Part shown: piece after piece, positions 46,806 through 54,933 of the stretch
How the letters are laid out: every line of letters starts with the position of its first letter
Numbering within the stretch: position 1 is the first letter of the stretch
NCBI RefSeq assembly: GCF_041765605.1
Contig: NZ_CP168900.1
Location: forward strand, 574,001 to 638,000
Source: Listeria monocytogenes
GTDB taxonomy: Bacteria; Bacillota; Bacilli; Lactobacillales; Listeriaceae
Direction: 5' to 3'
DNA length: 64,000 bases
Translations under genes and position numbers: made by a program
The notes under the pieces: generated by a model
What the model saw: only the letters and a program-made list of their open reading frames with translations
Told to the model about the DNA's origin: nothing
Databases searched by the model: none

Positions 46806-46848
46806 ATGTGATAAAATAAAAGTATTATGTGTAAAGAGGTGAACTTCC

Positions 46849-47577
46849 GTGGCTCAGAACCAGACGAAATATAGCTTTATTGCTGAAGAAATCCGCAAAA
46901 GAATTATGAATCACGCCTATCCGCTTAATCAACCTATTCCTGATGAGATAACTTTGGCGAAAGAGTTTGATTGCAGTCGAATGACAATGAAAAAGGCGCT
47001 TGAAGTACTTGTACTTGAAGGCTTACTATATCGTAAACGCGGGCATGGTACTTTCATTATCAAATCGGCGCTGGACGCGGACCGCTTGCAGATTCATAAC
47101 CAAGAGGTAAACGGCTTCACTAAACTTTTGAACGGCAAGAAAGTTATTAGTAAAGTAATCGAGTTTAAAGTCATTTTTCCAACTGAAGAAATTGCAGAGC
47201 GCCTTCATATCGAAATGGAAACGCCAATCTATGATATTCTTCGTGTTCGGCTAGTGAAAGATGAACCATATGTATTAGAACACACGTATATGCCAGTTGG
47301 GGTTATCCCAGGCATTAACCAGCAAATTTTAGAAGGTTCGATTTACTCTTATATCCAAGACGATTTGAACCTGAAAATTGCTAGTTCGTACAAACAAATT
47401 CGCGCAGATAAAGCAACACTGCTTGATCAGCAATATCTTGACTGCGCTTCAGATGATCCCGTTGTTGAAGTAGAACAAACCGTTTATTTAAACAACGGTC
47501 TCGCGTTTGAGTTTTCCAGATCGCGCCACCGTTATGATAAATTCGTGTTTACTACCGTTAATATTGCTAGACGTTGA
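46849..47577 (+). CDS. GntR family regulator with UTRA domain
   Basis: 242 residues: an N-terminal winged helix (YSFIAEEIRKRIMNHAYPL, TLAKEFDCSRMTMKKALEVL) and a C-terminal UTRA ligand-binding domain (about 85-230). It resembles TreR/BglR-type regulators that sense phosphosugars. Start GTG at 46849 with SD AGAGGTG. It probably regulates the upstream GH1 gene through the 22-bp-spaced repeats. Confidence 0.88.
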   Translation: MAQNQTKYSFIAEEIRKRIMNHAYPLNQPIPDEITLAKEFDCSRMTMKKALEVLVLEGLLYRKRGHGTFIIKSALDADRLQIHNQEVNGFTKLLNGKKVISKVIEFKVIFPTEEIAERLHIEMETPIYDILRVRLVKDEPYVLEHTYMPVGVIPGINQQILEGSIYSYIQDDLNLKIASSYKQIRADKATLLDQQYLDCASDDPVVEVEQTVYLNNGLAFEFSRSRHRYDKFVFTTVNIARR

Positions 47578-47624
47578 AAAGACGCTAGACAAAGTGAGCA
47601 ATCATTTTGTCTAGCGTCTTTTTT
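47577..47624 (+). terminator. Terminator of the GH1-GntR unit
   Basis: AAAAGACGCTAGACAAA and TTTTGTCTAGCGTCTTTT stem with a T-run. Confidence 0.88.
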
Positions 47625-47670
47625 GAATATCTAAGCAGTTTAGATTCAATTCTATACAAAAGAATTTGAT

Positions 47671-47727
47671 TGTTCACAAAATAGACATATTTACACGATT
47701 GATAATAATTTAGGATTCTTGTATAAT
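47671..47727 (+). promoter_or_regulatory. Distal promoter of the MucBP gene with upstream 19-bp element
   Basis: Element TGTTCACAAAATAGACATA (47671-47689), 9 bp, -35 TTGATA (47699-47704), 17 bp, -10 TATAAT (47722-47727). The element recurs at 47850 and 58619 at the same distance from a -35, so it looks like an activator site. The leader from here would be about 270 nt. Confidence 0.7.
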
Positions 47728-47849
47728 ATTTAACCCAATTACGCACAAATTTTAAATATAGTTCTACCGTTTAGGCTATATGGAACTGTGGAAAGAAATA
47801 ATATTACTCCTAGTATAAGATTATTTAAATAGTTTAAAGAAATCATTTT

Positions 47850-47907
47850 TGTTCACAAAATAGACATATTTCAACTCATTGATTATGTTTTTTGCCTAAT
47901 ATATAAT
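47850..47907 (+). promoter_or_regulatory. Proximal promoter of the MucBP gene with upstream 19-bp element
   Basis: Element TGTTCACAAAATAGACATA (47850-47868), identical to the copy 179 bp upstream, then 10 bp, -35 TTGATT (47879-47884), 17 bp, -10 TATAAT (47902-47907). Sequence similarity to the distal copy continues past the -10 (CAATTA-GC-TTT), so the whole module seems duplicated. Confidence 0.7.
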
Positions 47908-48001
47908 TGTTGAGCTCAATTAAGCGCTAGTTTAGTACTCCTTTTGATAGGAGCGTGAGCAGTTAAAATGAGAAATTAGTTATATGAGGAGGGATAGTAC
48001 T

Positions 48002-49465
48002 ATGAAGAAAAAATACTTTCTTTGTGTATTCGCAGTAATATTATTTTTCACAGGTTTTCTTTTTGGAAATTCACCGGTGAATGCTGCTGAAACTGATACA
48101 AGCAATGTGACGTATAATTACATTGATATCAGCACATTAACAGAAACGCAAAAAAATAGTATTATCAAAGGAAATCCAAACGAGACACTTACAAATGATT
48201 ATGAAAATTATTCCTTTGTGTATCAAAAAAACACATCAGAACCAACTACAAATACAGATAATACTTCTGACAATAATAAAAATCAAAATGGGACACTATT
48301 AAAAGCGGGAGATGTTGGCCCAAATAGCTATTTAATCATCCTTGGGTTTATTTTATTCGGAAGTGGTATTGGACTTCTTACATTGAAAAAAAGACACGCC
48401 AGACAGCTGCTAGTATTTCTTGTTGTCCTTGGCGGTAGTAGTTTGTTAGTCGGGTCGATTGTCCAAGCAACAGAAAATAGTAACTTAAAAACTCAAGAAT
48501 CTCAAACAGTTGCAAAAGGAACGAAAGAAACGAAACAACCCGAATCAATGGAAGGGTATACGTATGTAGGATATATACATACAAGTAAAAATAATACACC
48601 TCCCGTAGTTGAAAAAGGGACTGTAACTGTAAACTATCAAGATGAACAAGGAAATTCACTGGCAACTAGTGAAACACTCAAAGGCGACATTGGCCAACCA
48701 TATCAGACTGCAACGAAAAATATTGAGGGATACCAATTAAAAGAAGTGAATGGGAATACAACAGGAACTTTTACAGAAAAAGCTCAAGTTGTTACTTATG
48801 TTTATCAAAAAGTGCCTTTAGCTACCGTAACTGTTAAATACCTCGATCAGGATGGAAACAAAATCCATGATCCACAAACAATTAGCGGTAATATTGGCGA
48901 ACCATATGATGCTTCAACAGATAAATACAAATTACAAATTGAGGGATACACATTAGATACAACGAAACTGCCAAACAATGCAAATGGTACTTTCACTAAT
49001 CAAGCTATAGAAGTAACGTATATCTATACGAAAGAAGCGCAAGATGTTAAAATAACAATTAAATTTGTTGATAGCAATGGGGATCCATTTGTTTTAACGG
49101 ATTTAACAACTTATAAAAACGGCGATTTAGTACCTATTTATCCTAATTTAGATCAATATCATATGAGATTAAATTACAATCAACAAATTTATAATCAAGG
49201 TGAAGCGGTGCCTGATATTGTTATTCCAGCTAAAGAAGGGGAAACATATTCGTTACCGGAAAGAATGACCTTTAATATACTGGATGATCAAGGGAAACAA
49301 ATCCCCTACGTTATTTCGCAAAATGCCGATTTCAGTAGTACTGGGATTGAGAGATGGGAAAACTACCAAAGTATACCAACCAATCGCGAAGGAACGCTGA
49401 CTAGCGAAGATGTGGTGGTTACGTATCAGATACTTGTTTATGGGGTTATGATTCCTGAGCCATAA
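48002..49465 (+). CDS. MucBP-repeat surface protein with internal membrane hairpin
   Basis: 487 residues. Signal peptide about 1-28, a short extracellular stretch, then two hydrophobic helices about 105-150 (SYLIILGFILFGSGIGLLTL, LLVFLVVLGGSSLLVGSIV) separated by KKRHARQ, and three MucBP-like repeats (GTVTVNYQDEQGNSLATSE, ATVTVKYLDQDGNKIHDPQ and a divergent third) to the C-terminus. There is no C-terminal anchor. The order is unusual: the hairpin resembles an LPXTG-type tail without the motif, in the middle of the protein. ATG 48002 is chosen because the ATG at 47984 is part of the SD AGGAGGG. lmo0576 by memory. Confidence 0.75.
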   Translation: MKKKYFLCVFAVILFFTGFLFGNSPVNAAETDTSNVTYNYIDISTLTETQKNSIIKGNPNETLTNDYENYSFVYQKNTSEPTTNTDNTSDNNKNQNGTLLKAGDVGPNSYLIILGFILFGSGIGLLTLKKRHARQLLVFLVVLGGSSLLVGSIVQATENSNLKTQESQTVAKGTKETKQPESMEGYTYVGYIHTSKNNTPPVVEKGTVTVNYQDEQGNSLATSETLKGDIGQPYQTATKNIEGYQLKEVNGNTTGTFTEKAQVVTYVYQKVPLATVTVKYLDQDGNKIHDPQTISGNIGEPYDASTDKYKLQIEGYTLDTTKLPNNANGTFTNQAIEVTYIYTKEAQDVKITIKFVDSNGDPFVLTDLTTYKNGDLVPIYPNLDQYHMRLNYNQQIYNQGEAVPDIVIPAKEGETYSLPERMTFNILDDQGKQIPYVISQNADFSSTGIERWENYQSIPTNREGTLTSEDVVVTYQILVYGVMIPEP

Positions 49466-49487
49466 GTAAATCAAATTATTCGATAAT

Positions 49488-49520
49488 AAAAAAGCAATCT
49501 CTTCTGGAGATTGCTTTTTT
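49488..49520. terminator. Bidirectional terminator
   Basis: AAAAAAGCAATCTC and GAGATTGCTTTTTT around TTCTG, between convergent genes. Confidence 0.85.
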
Positions 49521-49977
49521 AAATACGTTCTTTCCGTCCACGAAATGCCCTAATACTATGATTGAATACTTCTGAGAGCATTAATCCCGCTGCTATAGCG
49601 CCAGCAACCACTGTAACTTGTACAGAAAAGCCAATCGCTTCCGTATAATCACCTAACACAAAATTCCGCACGGCTTGGTAAGCGAGGCCCCCAGGAACGA
49701 GTGGCACAATTCCGGGAACGTTAAATATCGTAATCGGCATTTTTTTATGTTTCGCAAAAAAGTGACTCAGAATTGCGACGACGAAAGCGCCGGCGAGGGA
49801 AGACGCCCCTGTTCCAGAATCCATTTGCATCAAAGTCCAGTAAGCCATCCAGCCAAATGTTCCTGTAATCCCGCAAGCATTCAGCGCTCTTTTTGGCACA
49901 TTTGTAATAATCGCAAACGTCACCGTCGCAACGTAACTCAGCACTAATTGAATAATGATAGTCCAAACTAAATCCAT
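49519..49977 (-). CDS. Threonine/serine exporter ThrE, C-terminal half (DUF3815)
   Basis: 152 residues with about five membrane helices (TIIIQLVLSYVATVTFAII, NVPGIVPLVPGGLAYQAVRN). It is the smaller half of the split ThrE exporter (ThrE_2). I start at MDLVWTIII (49977) because AAAGGAGG lies 9 bp upstream; the frame extends to 50025 inside the other half gene. The pair forms one amino-acid exporter. Confidence 0.82.
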   Translation of the reverse strand: MDLVWTIIIQLVLSYVATVTFAIITNVPKRALNACGITGTFGWMAYWTLMQMDSGTGASSLAGAFVVAILSHFFAKHKKMPITIFNVPGIVPLVPGGLAYQAVRNFVLGDYTEAIGFSVQVTVVAGAIAAGLMLSEVFNHSIRAFRGRKERI

Positions 49978-49990
49978 TATAGCGCCTCCT

Positions 49991-50743
49991 TTATAAGAAA
50001 AAGCGGAAAACAACCGCGATTCCAATTCCTATTGCACAAGAAGTAAGTAGCGCTTCCGTTCCGCGTGCCATTCCACTAAGCAAATGCCCAGCAATCAAAT
50101 CCCGAACCGCATTCGTAATCGGTACCCCGGGAACAAGCGGCATCACGCCACCGATAATCATCGTGTCCAGATTAATACCCCAACCAATCGAAATCGTCAA
50201 AACAGCTAAGAGTCCGACACTTAATGAAGCTAAAAATTCTGCTAGAAACTTCACCTTCATAAAAATCTGCGTGTAGTAAAAAATAATAAAACCAATAGCG
50301 CCAATGATACAAGTCGGAATAAAATCAAACCAACCCCCACCAAAAATAACCATCAACGATCCACTAACGAGTGATGCCGCAATAATCTGCAACCAAATAG
50401 GGAAGTAGCGAACATCTTTATCTAAATTAACGAGCTTTGTATGTAATTCTTTTAAGGAAATTCTCTTTTCCGCGAAATCCCTAGAAAATTCATTGACCAT
50501 AGACACTTTTTCTAAATTAATGGTTCTTGTCGGAATTTGCTGTAATTGCACATTGCGTTCACCTTCAAGCGACATAAAAAGCCCAGTTGGCGTCACGAAA
50601 CTAATTCCTTTTTTATTACTAGCGATGGTGGCGATGCGGTTCATTGTATCTTCCACACGGTACATTTCCGCGCCGCTTTCCATCATTATTTTGCCTGCCA
50701 TTAAGCATGTTTCTAGCAAATAATCTGTTGTTTCATTCGACAT
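49991..50743 (-). CDS. Threonine/serine exporter ThrE, N-terminal half (DUF1212)
   Basis: 250 residues: a soluble N-terminal part (about 1-115, ESGAEMYRVEDTMNRIA) and about five membrane helices, with the matching signature GGVMPLVPGVPITNAVRDLI. Together with the downstream half it equals full-length ThrE. The SD TGGAGGTG is strong. lmo0578 by memory. Confidence 0.82.
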   Translation of the reverse strand: MSNETTDYLLETCLMAGKIMMESGAEMYRVEDTMNRIATIASNKKGISFVTPTGLFMSLEGERNVQLQQIPTRTINLEKVSMVNEFSRDFAEKRISLKELHTKLVNLDKDVRYFPIWLQIIAASLVSGSLMVIFGGGWFDFIPTCIIGAIGFIIFYYTQIFMKVKFLAEFLASLSVGLLAVLTISIGWGINLDTMIIGGVMPLVPGVPITNAVRDLIAGHLLSGMARGTEALLTSCAIGIGIAVVFRFFL

Positions 50744-50906
50744 AACTAAGCACCTCCAACCCTTTATTCCTTCTCAATCGTAACGCAATCAAATCAAAAA
50801 TTCTAGTGGGAAGGGTGCATTTTTTGAATTTGCGATTGTTTCAATGTGATTTGGGGTAAATATTTGATAGTATGTAGATATAGAATCGGAAAGGATAAGG
50901 ATTATT

Positions 50907-51116
50907 TTGGCGAATATTGAATATGAAATCATCGAAGAAATTGGCGTATTGTCCGAAAACGCGCGTGGTTGGCGGAAGGAATTAAATAAAGTAAGCTGGA
51001 ACGGTCGCCCACCTAAATATGATATCCGCGACTGGTCAGAGGATCACGAGAAAATGGGAAAAGGGATTACACTAACTGACGACGAGGCAGAAGCACTAAA
51101 AAAACTGTTAGATTAA
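50907..51116 (+). CDS. PC4/YdbC-like small DNA-binding protein
   Basis: 69 residues matching the YdbC/PC4 (ssDNA-binding transcriptional coactivator) fold: IGVLSENARGWRKELNKVSWNGRPPKYDIRDWSEDHEKMGKG is its typical spacing of Trp and Lys. Start TTG at 50907 with SD AAGGATAAGG. It lies 6 bp upstream of the esterase-like gene and is co-transcribed with it. Confidence 0.8.
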   Translation: MANIEYEIIEEIGVLSENARGWRKELNKVSWNGRPPKYDIRDWSEDHEKMGKGITLTDDEAEALKKLLD

Positions 51117-51122
51117 GGGCTG

Positions 51123-51794
51123 GTGTATAGGATGAGAATGTTTGCTTATGATATTTACGAACCAATTGGTAGAAAAGATGGGGATACTTTTCCGGTAATT
51201 TTTGGTCTGCATGGTTTTGGTGGCGATGAGCTGGAGATGGCGGGGCGTCTAGAGTTATTAATGGACCGCTTTGTTGTTGTTTCCATGCGTGGAGATGTAG
51301 ATTATGGTCCTGCTTATGGCTTTTATCATATGGTGACAGAAGGGGACCCGAATCCGCGTGAGGTAGATTATATAAGCGAGCGTGTTGCTCAGTTTATTGA
51401 TAAAATTTGTAATGATTACACCTCGATAGATAAAGAACAAGTTTTTCTTGCGGGTTTTGATCAAGGCGCAGTTTTAACGATATCCATTATGCAAAATTAT
51501 GGAGGTCAATATAAAGCAGCAGCGTTACTAAGCGGACGTTTGCCATATTATATGGAGGAAAGACCCGCTAACTTAATGTTGAAAGACAAGCGAATTTTTA
51601 TCGGTCACGGGATTGAAGATGCTGTCATTCAAATTTCTGAAGCAGACGACATTGCTCAATTTTTCGAAAAAATGGGTTGTAAGGTGGAAAAGCATCGTTA
51701 TTTTGTTGGACATAATGTCAACGAAGCGGAGGAAGATGACTTATATAGCTGGTTTGAAAGCTTTCTGCCAAATCAATCAGTGAAAAATAAATAA
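51123..51794 (+). CDS. Alpha/beta-hydrolase of the carboxylesterase/phospholipase type, nucleophile Ser replaced by Asp
   Basis: 223 residues. The oxyanion region reads FGLHGFGGDELEM, and the acid and base elements are GHGIEDAVI and FVGHNV, as in YpfH/carboxylesterase-2 enzymes. The nucleophile elbow, normally GFSQG, reads GFDQGA because the codon at about 51450 is GAT. So it is either inactive, a binding protein, or an enzyme with an Asp nucleophile. The exact start is uncertain: GTG 51123, ATG 51132 or ATG 51138 are possible. lmo0580 by memory. Confidence 0.75.
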   Translation: MYRMRMFAYDIYEPIGRKDGDTFPVIFGLHGFGGDELEMAGRLELLMDRFVVVSMRGDVDYGPAYGFYHMVTEGDPNPREVDYISERVAQFIDKICNDYTSIDKEQVFLAGFDQGAVLTISIMQNYGGQYKAAALLSGRLPYYMEERPANLMLKDKRIFIGHGIEDAVIQISEADDIAQFFEKMGCKVEKHRYFVGHNVNEAEEDDLYSWFESFLPNQSVKNK

Positions 51795-51827
51795 AAAAAC
51801 AGCGACCACAATGGGTCGCTGTTTTTA
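51793..51827. terminator. Bidirectional terminator
   Basis: ACAGCGACC and GGTCGCTGT flanked by A and T runs. Confidence 0.85.
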
Positions 51828-53012
51828 AATATCCAAAGTAAGAAAGAGTACTTTTAAATAATTCCCCTCAGGAAAGTTTTTATTTACGGTGAAATCTGCA
51901 GGTAAGGAGTGGGTTTCGATAATTTTGTAAGAACGGTCGCTTGTTTGGAAGGCTTCCGCAATTAATTTTTTAAATGCTTTCATCCCGAAGCCGGCGTAGT
52001 TAGTGGAAGCAATGATAGTACCATTTGGCGCTGTAATATCAATGATTTCACGAAGCATAGCTGGGTAATCTTTTGCTGCGCGGAAAGTAACTTTTTTGGT
52101 GCGCGCAAAGCTAGGTGGATCAACAACAACTAAATCAAATGTTAATTGTTTGCGAGTCGCATATTTGAAATAATGAAAAACATCTTCTACGATAATTGCT
52201 TGCTCACTTGGGTCAAGTCCGTTTACTTCTAATTGTTCTTTCGTTTTGCTGAGTGAGCGGCCAGCCACATCTACACTTGTCGTTTTACTCGCACCACCAA
52301 ATAAAGCCGCCACTGAGAATGCCCCAGTATACGAAAATGTATTCAAGACGTTTTTAGAAACTGCGTAATCTTCACTAATTCTTCTGCGGACATCGCGCTG
52401 ATCTAAGAAAATCCCAGTCATCCAACCATCATCTAAGTAAGTTGCATAATTGATGCCATTTTCTTTAATAATAAGTGGGAAAGTCGCTTTTTGACCGGCG
52501 ACAAAATCATCTTTTGTATCTTCTTGAAAGCGTCTTTTTTCATAAATACCTTTTATTTCTGGGAAAGACAAGAAGATATCAATAATCATTTTTTGGAAAG
52601 CATAGATACCTAGGCTGTACCATTGGATTACGAGATAGCCATCGTAGTAATCAACTGTGAATCCACCAAGACCATCGCCTTCACCATTAAAAATTCGGAA
52701 AGCAGTAGTAGAGTCATCTGTAAATAAAAATTGACGTTTTTCGATTGCAGCAGTAATTAGGCTCTTTAGAAAGTCTTCATCTAATTGCTGTTTCTTGTCC
52801 CATGTGAAAAGCCAGCCGCTACCTTTATTTTGTTCGCCGTGGTAGCCTCTAGCGATAAATTGACCATTCGTATCAGTTAGTTCTAATACGTCGCCTTCTT
52901 GTAATTCTTTGGGCCATTTTTCGATACGTTCTTTAAGAATTAGGGGATAGCCTTCTTTATAGCCTTTTGTGAACTTAGGGAAGACTTTTACTTTTATCAG
53001 GTTCTTCATCAT
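51825..53012 (-). CDS. rRNA (cytosine-C5-) methyltransferase, RlmI-like
   Basis: 395 residues: an N-terminal PUA domain (about 1-75; LKERIEKWPKELQEGDVLELTDTNGQFIARGYHG), a RlmI linker, then a Rossmann methyltransferase domain (about 200-395) with NVLNTFSYTGAFSVAALFGGA and the catalytic-loop motif DLVVVDPPSFARTK. It probably modifies 23S rRNA. The ATG at 53012 is followed directly by a second ATG; the SD is weak. lmo0581 by memory. Confidence 0.85.
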   Translation of the reverse strand: MMKNLIKVKVFPKFTKGYKEGYPLILKERIEKWPKELQEGDVLELTDTNGQFIARGYHGEQNKGSGWLFTWDKKQQLDEDFLKSLITAAIEKRQFLFTDDSTTAFRIFNGEGDGLGGFTVDYYDGYLVIQWYSLGIYAFQKMIIDIFLSFPEIKGIYEKRRFQEDTKDDFVAGQKATFPLIIKENGINYATYLDDGWMTGIFLDQRDVRRRISEDYAVSKNVLNTFSYTGAFSVAALFGGASKTTSVDVAGRSLSKTKEQLEVNGLDPSEQAIIVEDVFHYFKYATRKQLTFDLVVVDPPSFARTKKVTFRAAKDYPAMLREIIDITAPNGTIIASTNYAGFGMKAFKKLIAEAFQTSDRSYKIIETHSLPADFTVNKNFPEGNYLKVLFLTLDI

Positions 53013-53044
53013 GCACCGTCTTTCATTAAGATAAAATTTCCAAC

Positions 53045-53081
53045 AAAAAACCTGTGAAGCGAACTGTCTGCTCCACAGGTT
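53045..53081 (-). terminator. Terminator of iap
   Basis: Minus strand AACCTGTGGAGC and GCTTCACAGGTT stem with a T6 tail, just after the iap stop codon. Confidence 0.85.
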
Positions 53082-53096
53082 ACTTTAAGTTATTAA

Positions 53097-54515
53097 TTAT
53101 ACGCGACCGAAGCCAACTAGATATTTACCCCAGCCAGAGCCGTGGATGTTATCGTATTTAACGCCATTGTCTTGCGCGTTAATCATTTGACCATTACCAA
53201 CGTAGATACCAACGTGAGAAATTCCGCTACCATAGTCAAAGAATACTAAATCACCAGGTTTTGCTTGAGATTCAGAGATTCTTGTAGTGCTAGCGTATTG
53301 TGCGCCAGAAGTACGTGGAAGGGAGATTCCCGCTTTAGCAAATACATATTTAGTGTAACCAGAGCAATCAAATGTAGTTGGTCCGTTACCACCCCATGAA
53401 TAAGCTTTTCCAAGATGTTTTTGAGCTTCTGCAATAATAGCACTTGCACTTGAATTGCTGTTATTGTTGGAAGAACCTTGGTTAGCATTTGTGTTCGTGT
53501 TTGTATTTGTGTTTTTAGATGGTGTACTTGTATTTGTATTATTTGTGTTCGTTTTATTAGCATTTGTATTTGTAGATGGTGCAGGTGCAGGAGCTGGTTT
53601 TGCAGCTTCTGTTGGTGCTTTAGGTGCTGTTTGTTGCTGTGTAGTTGTTTCTTTTTTCTCTGTAGTAGCTGTATTTGTATTCGTATTTTCTTTAACTGCT
53701 GGTGCTGCTTGTTTTTCAGCTGCTGGAGCTTCCGTTTTCACTTCTGCTTTTGGAGTAGCTGTATTAGCAGTTTGTTTAATAGCAAGTTTTTGACCTACAT
53801 AAATAGAAGAAGAAGATAAATTATTCCATGACATAATGTCTTGAACAGATACACCGTATTTTACGGATAAAGCCCAAATTGTGTCACCACTTTTAACAGT
53901 GTGTGTAGTAGCGTTTTTGTCTACTACTGGAGTTTCTTTTGTTTCTGCCGCTTTAGGAGCAGGTGTAGTTGCTTGCGTTGTTTGTTTTACTTCTGTTTTT
54001 GTTTCTGCAGCAGGTGCAGCTTGTTCAGTAGTAGCTTCTTTTTTCACTTCTTGAGTTGTTGTTACAGGAGTGCTTGCTACTTTGTCAGTTAAGTATTTAC
54101 CGTTAACGAAACCAGTTTTTCCATCGTTGTAAGTAATTTTGTGCCAGCCGTTAGATTCTGTTGTTTCAACAGTTACTTTAGTGCCGCCTTTGATGGACGT
54201 AATAATGCTGTTATCAACACCAGCGCCAGTACGGACGTTTAGCCAAGTTGCGCTAACAGATTTCTCTTGTTTTTCTGTTTTAGCGACCTCATTTACTTCA
54301 GTCACTTGTAATTTTTGACCCGGTACGATTTTATCAGTTGTTAAATTGTTTGCTTTTTTAATTGCGTCGACAGTAGTCCCTTTACTTTGAGCGATACCCC
54401 AAAGAGTATCTCCAGCTTCTACTACTACTGTGCTAGCGGATGCGATTGTTGGAGCAGCAAATGCTGTTACCGCAATCCCAGCTGTAGCCGCGATAGTTGC
54501 TTTTTTCATGTTCAT
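53097..54515 (-). CDS. iap: Invasion-associated cell-wall hydrolase p60
   Basis: 472 residues: signal peptide (1-27), LysM (about 29-75), SH3-like domain (about 83-145), Ala/Thr/Pro/Lys linker, second LysM (about 205-250), a Thr-Asn repeat stretch (about 310-350), and a C-terminal NlpC/P60 D-glutamyl-meso-DAP endopeptidase domain (about 360-472) with catalytic Cys384 (FDCSG) and His434 (ISHVG). It is secreted by SecA2 and Sec and cleaves peptidoglycan stem peptides for septation and host interaction. Classical p60 has about 484 residues; here the Thr-Asn repeat is shorter. Confidence 0.98.
   Translation of the reverse strand: MNMKKATIAATAGIAVTAFAAPTIASASTVVVEAGDTLWGIAQSKGTTVDAIKKANNLTTDKIVPGQKLQVTEVNEVAKTEKQEKSVSATWLNVRTGAGVDNSIITSIKGGTKVTVETTESNGWHKITYNDGKTGFVNGKYLTDKVASTPVTTTQEVKKEATTEQAAPAAETKTEVKQTTQATTPAPKAAETKETPVVDKNATTHTVKSGDTIWALSVKYGVSVQDIMSWNNLSSSSIYVGQKLAIKQTANTATPKAEVKTEAPAAEKQAAPAVKENTNTNTATTEKKETTTQQQTAPKAPTEAAKPAPAPAPSTNTNANKTNTNNTNTSTPSKNTNTNTNTNANQGSSNNNSNSSASAIIAEAQKHLGKAYSWGGNGPTTFDCSGYTKYVFAKAGISLPRTSGAQYASTTRISESQAKPGDLVFFDYGSGISHVGIYVGNGQMINAQDNGVKYDNIHGSGWGKYLVGFGRV
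53440..53590 (-). repeat. Thr-Asn codon repeat of iap
   Basis: Repeated AATACAAACACA-type codons on the minus strand encode TNTN/NKTN/NTNT runs. This is a slippage-prone region known to vary between strains. Confidence 0.75.
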
Positions 54516-54592
54516 AAAACTCCTCTCTTTTTTCAGAAAATCCCAGTACGTAATTAAGTATTTGAGAATTAATTTTATATTGATTAATACTA

Positions 54593-54621
54593 AGTTTACC
54601 CAGTTTTTACTTAAAAAACAA
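54593..54621 (-). promoter_or_regulatory. Promoter of iap
   Basis: Minus strand -35 TTGTTT (54621-54616), 17 bp, -10 TAAACT (54598-54593). It gives a leader of about 70 nt ending in AGAGAGGAG. The remaining 54622-54879 has no further structure I can support. Confidence 0.65.
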
Positions 54622-54879
54622 ATGATGCACGAATGGTTCTAAAGACATGAGAGGACTATACCAACTATTTGTAATAATTCTGTAACAGTAAAAAAACGAA
54701 CATGCATTCTTAGGGCTTGAGATGTACTGCTAGGTAAACCTTTATAGTGTAAGTAGGATGTGAACGTTAATCAACAACTTTCGCTATGGGAAACCTATTG
54801 TTTTTTGTTAATAGAAAAATTTAATACATTTGTAATATAAAAACCGGCAGTTTTTCCGCTCTTTGTAACTCGAAATGAA

Positions 54880-54909
54880 TTGCCAGATGCATTTATGGTA
54901 TTCTATAAT
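54880..54909 (+). promoter_or_regulatory. Promoter of secA2
   Basis: -35 TTGCCA (54880-54885), 18 bp, -10 TATAAT (54904-54909); a short leader then the SD GGAGG. Confidence 0.65.
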
Positions 54910-54933
54910 AGAAGGTATGGAGGATGTTATATA

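Noticed and set aside
53455..53819. Plus-strand open frames over the iap repeat region rich in Val/Phe/Cys.
   Set aside because: They are antisense shadows of the Thr/Asn/Pro/Ala-rich linker of p60 with no SD or homology.
54622..54879. Possible small RNA between iap and secA2 (short AGGT/ACCT pairings and a T-run near 54800).
   Set aside because: Stems are only 4-5 bp and no promoter-terminator pair can be defined.
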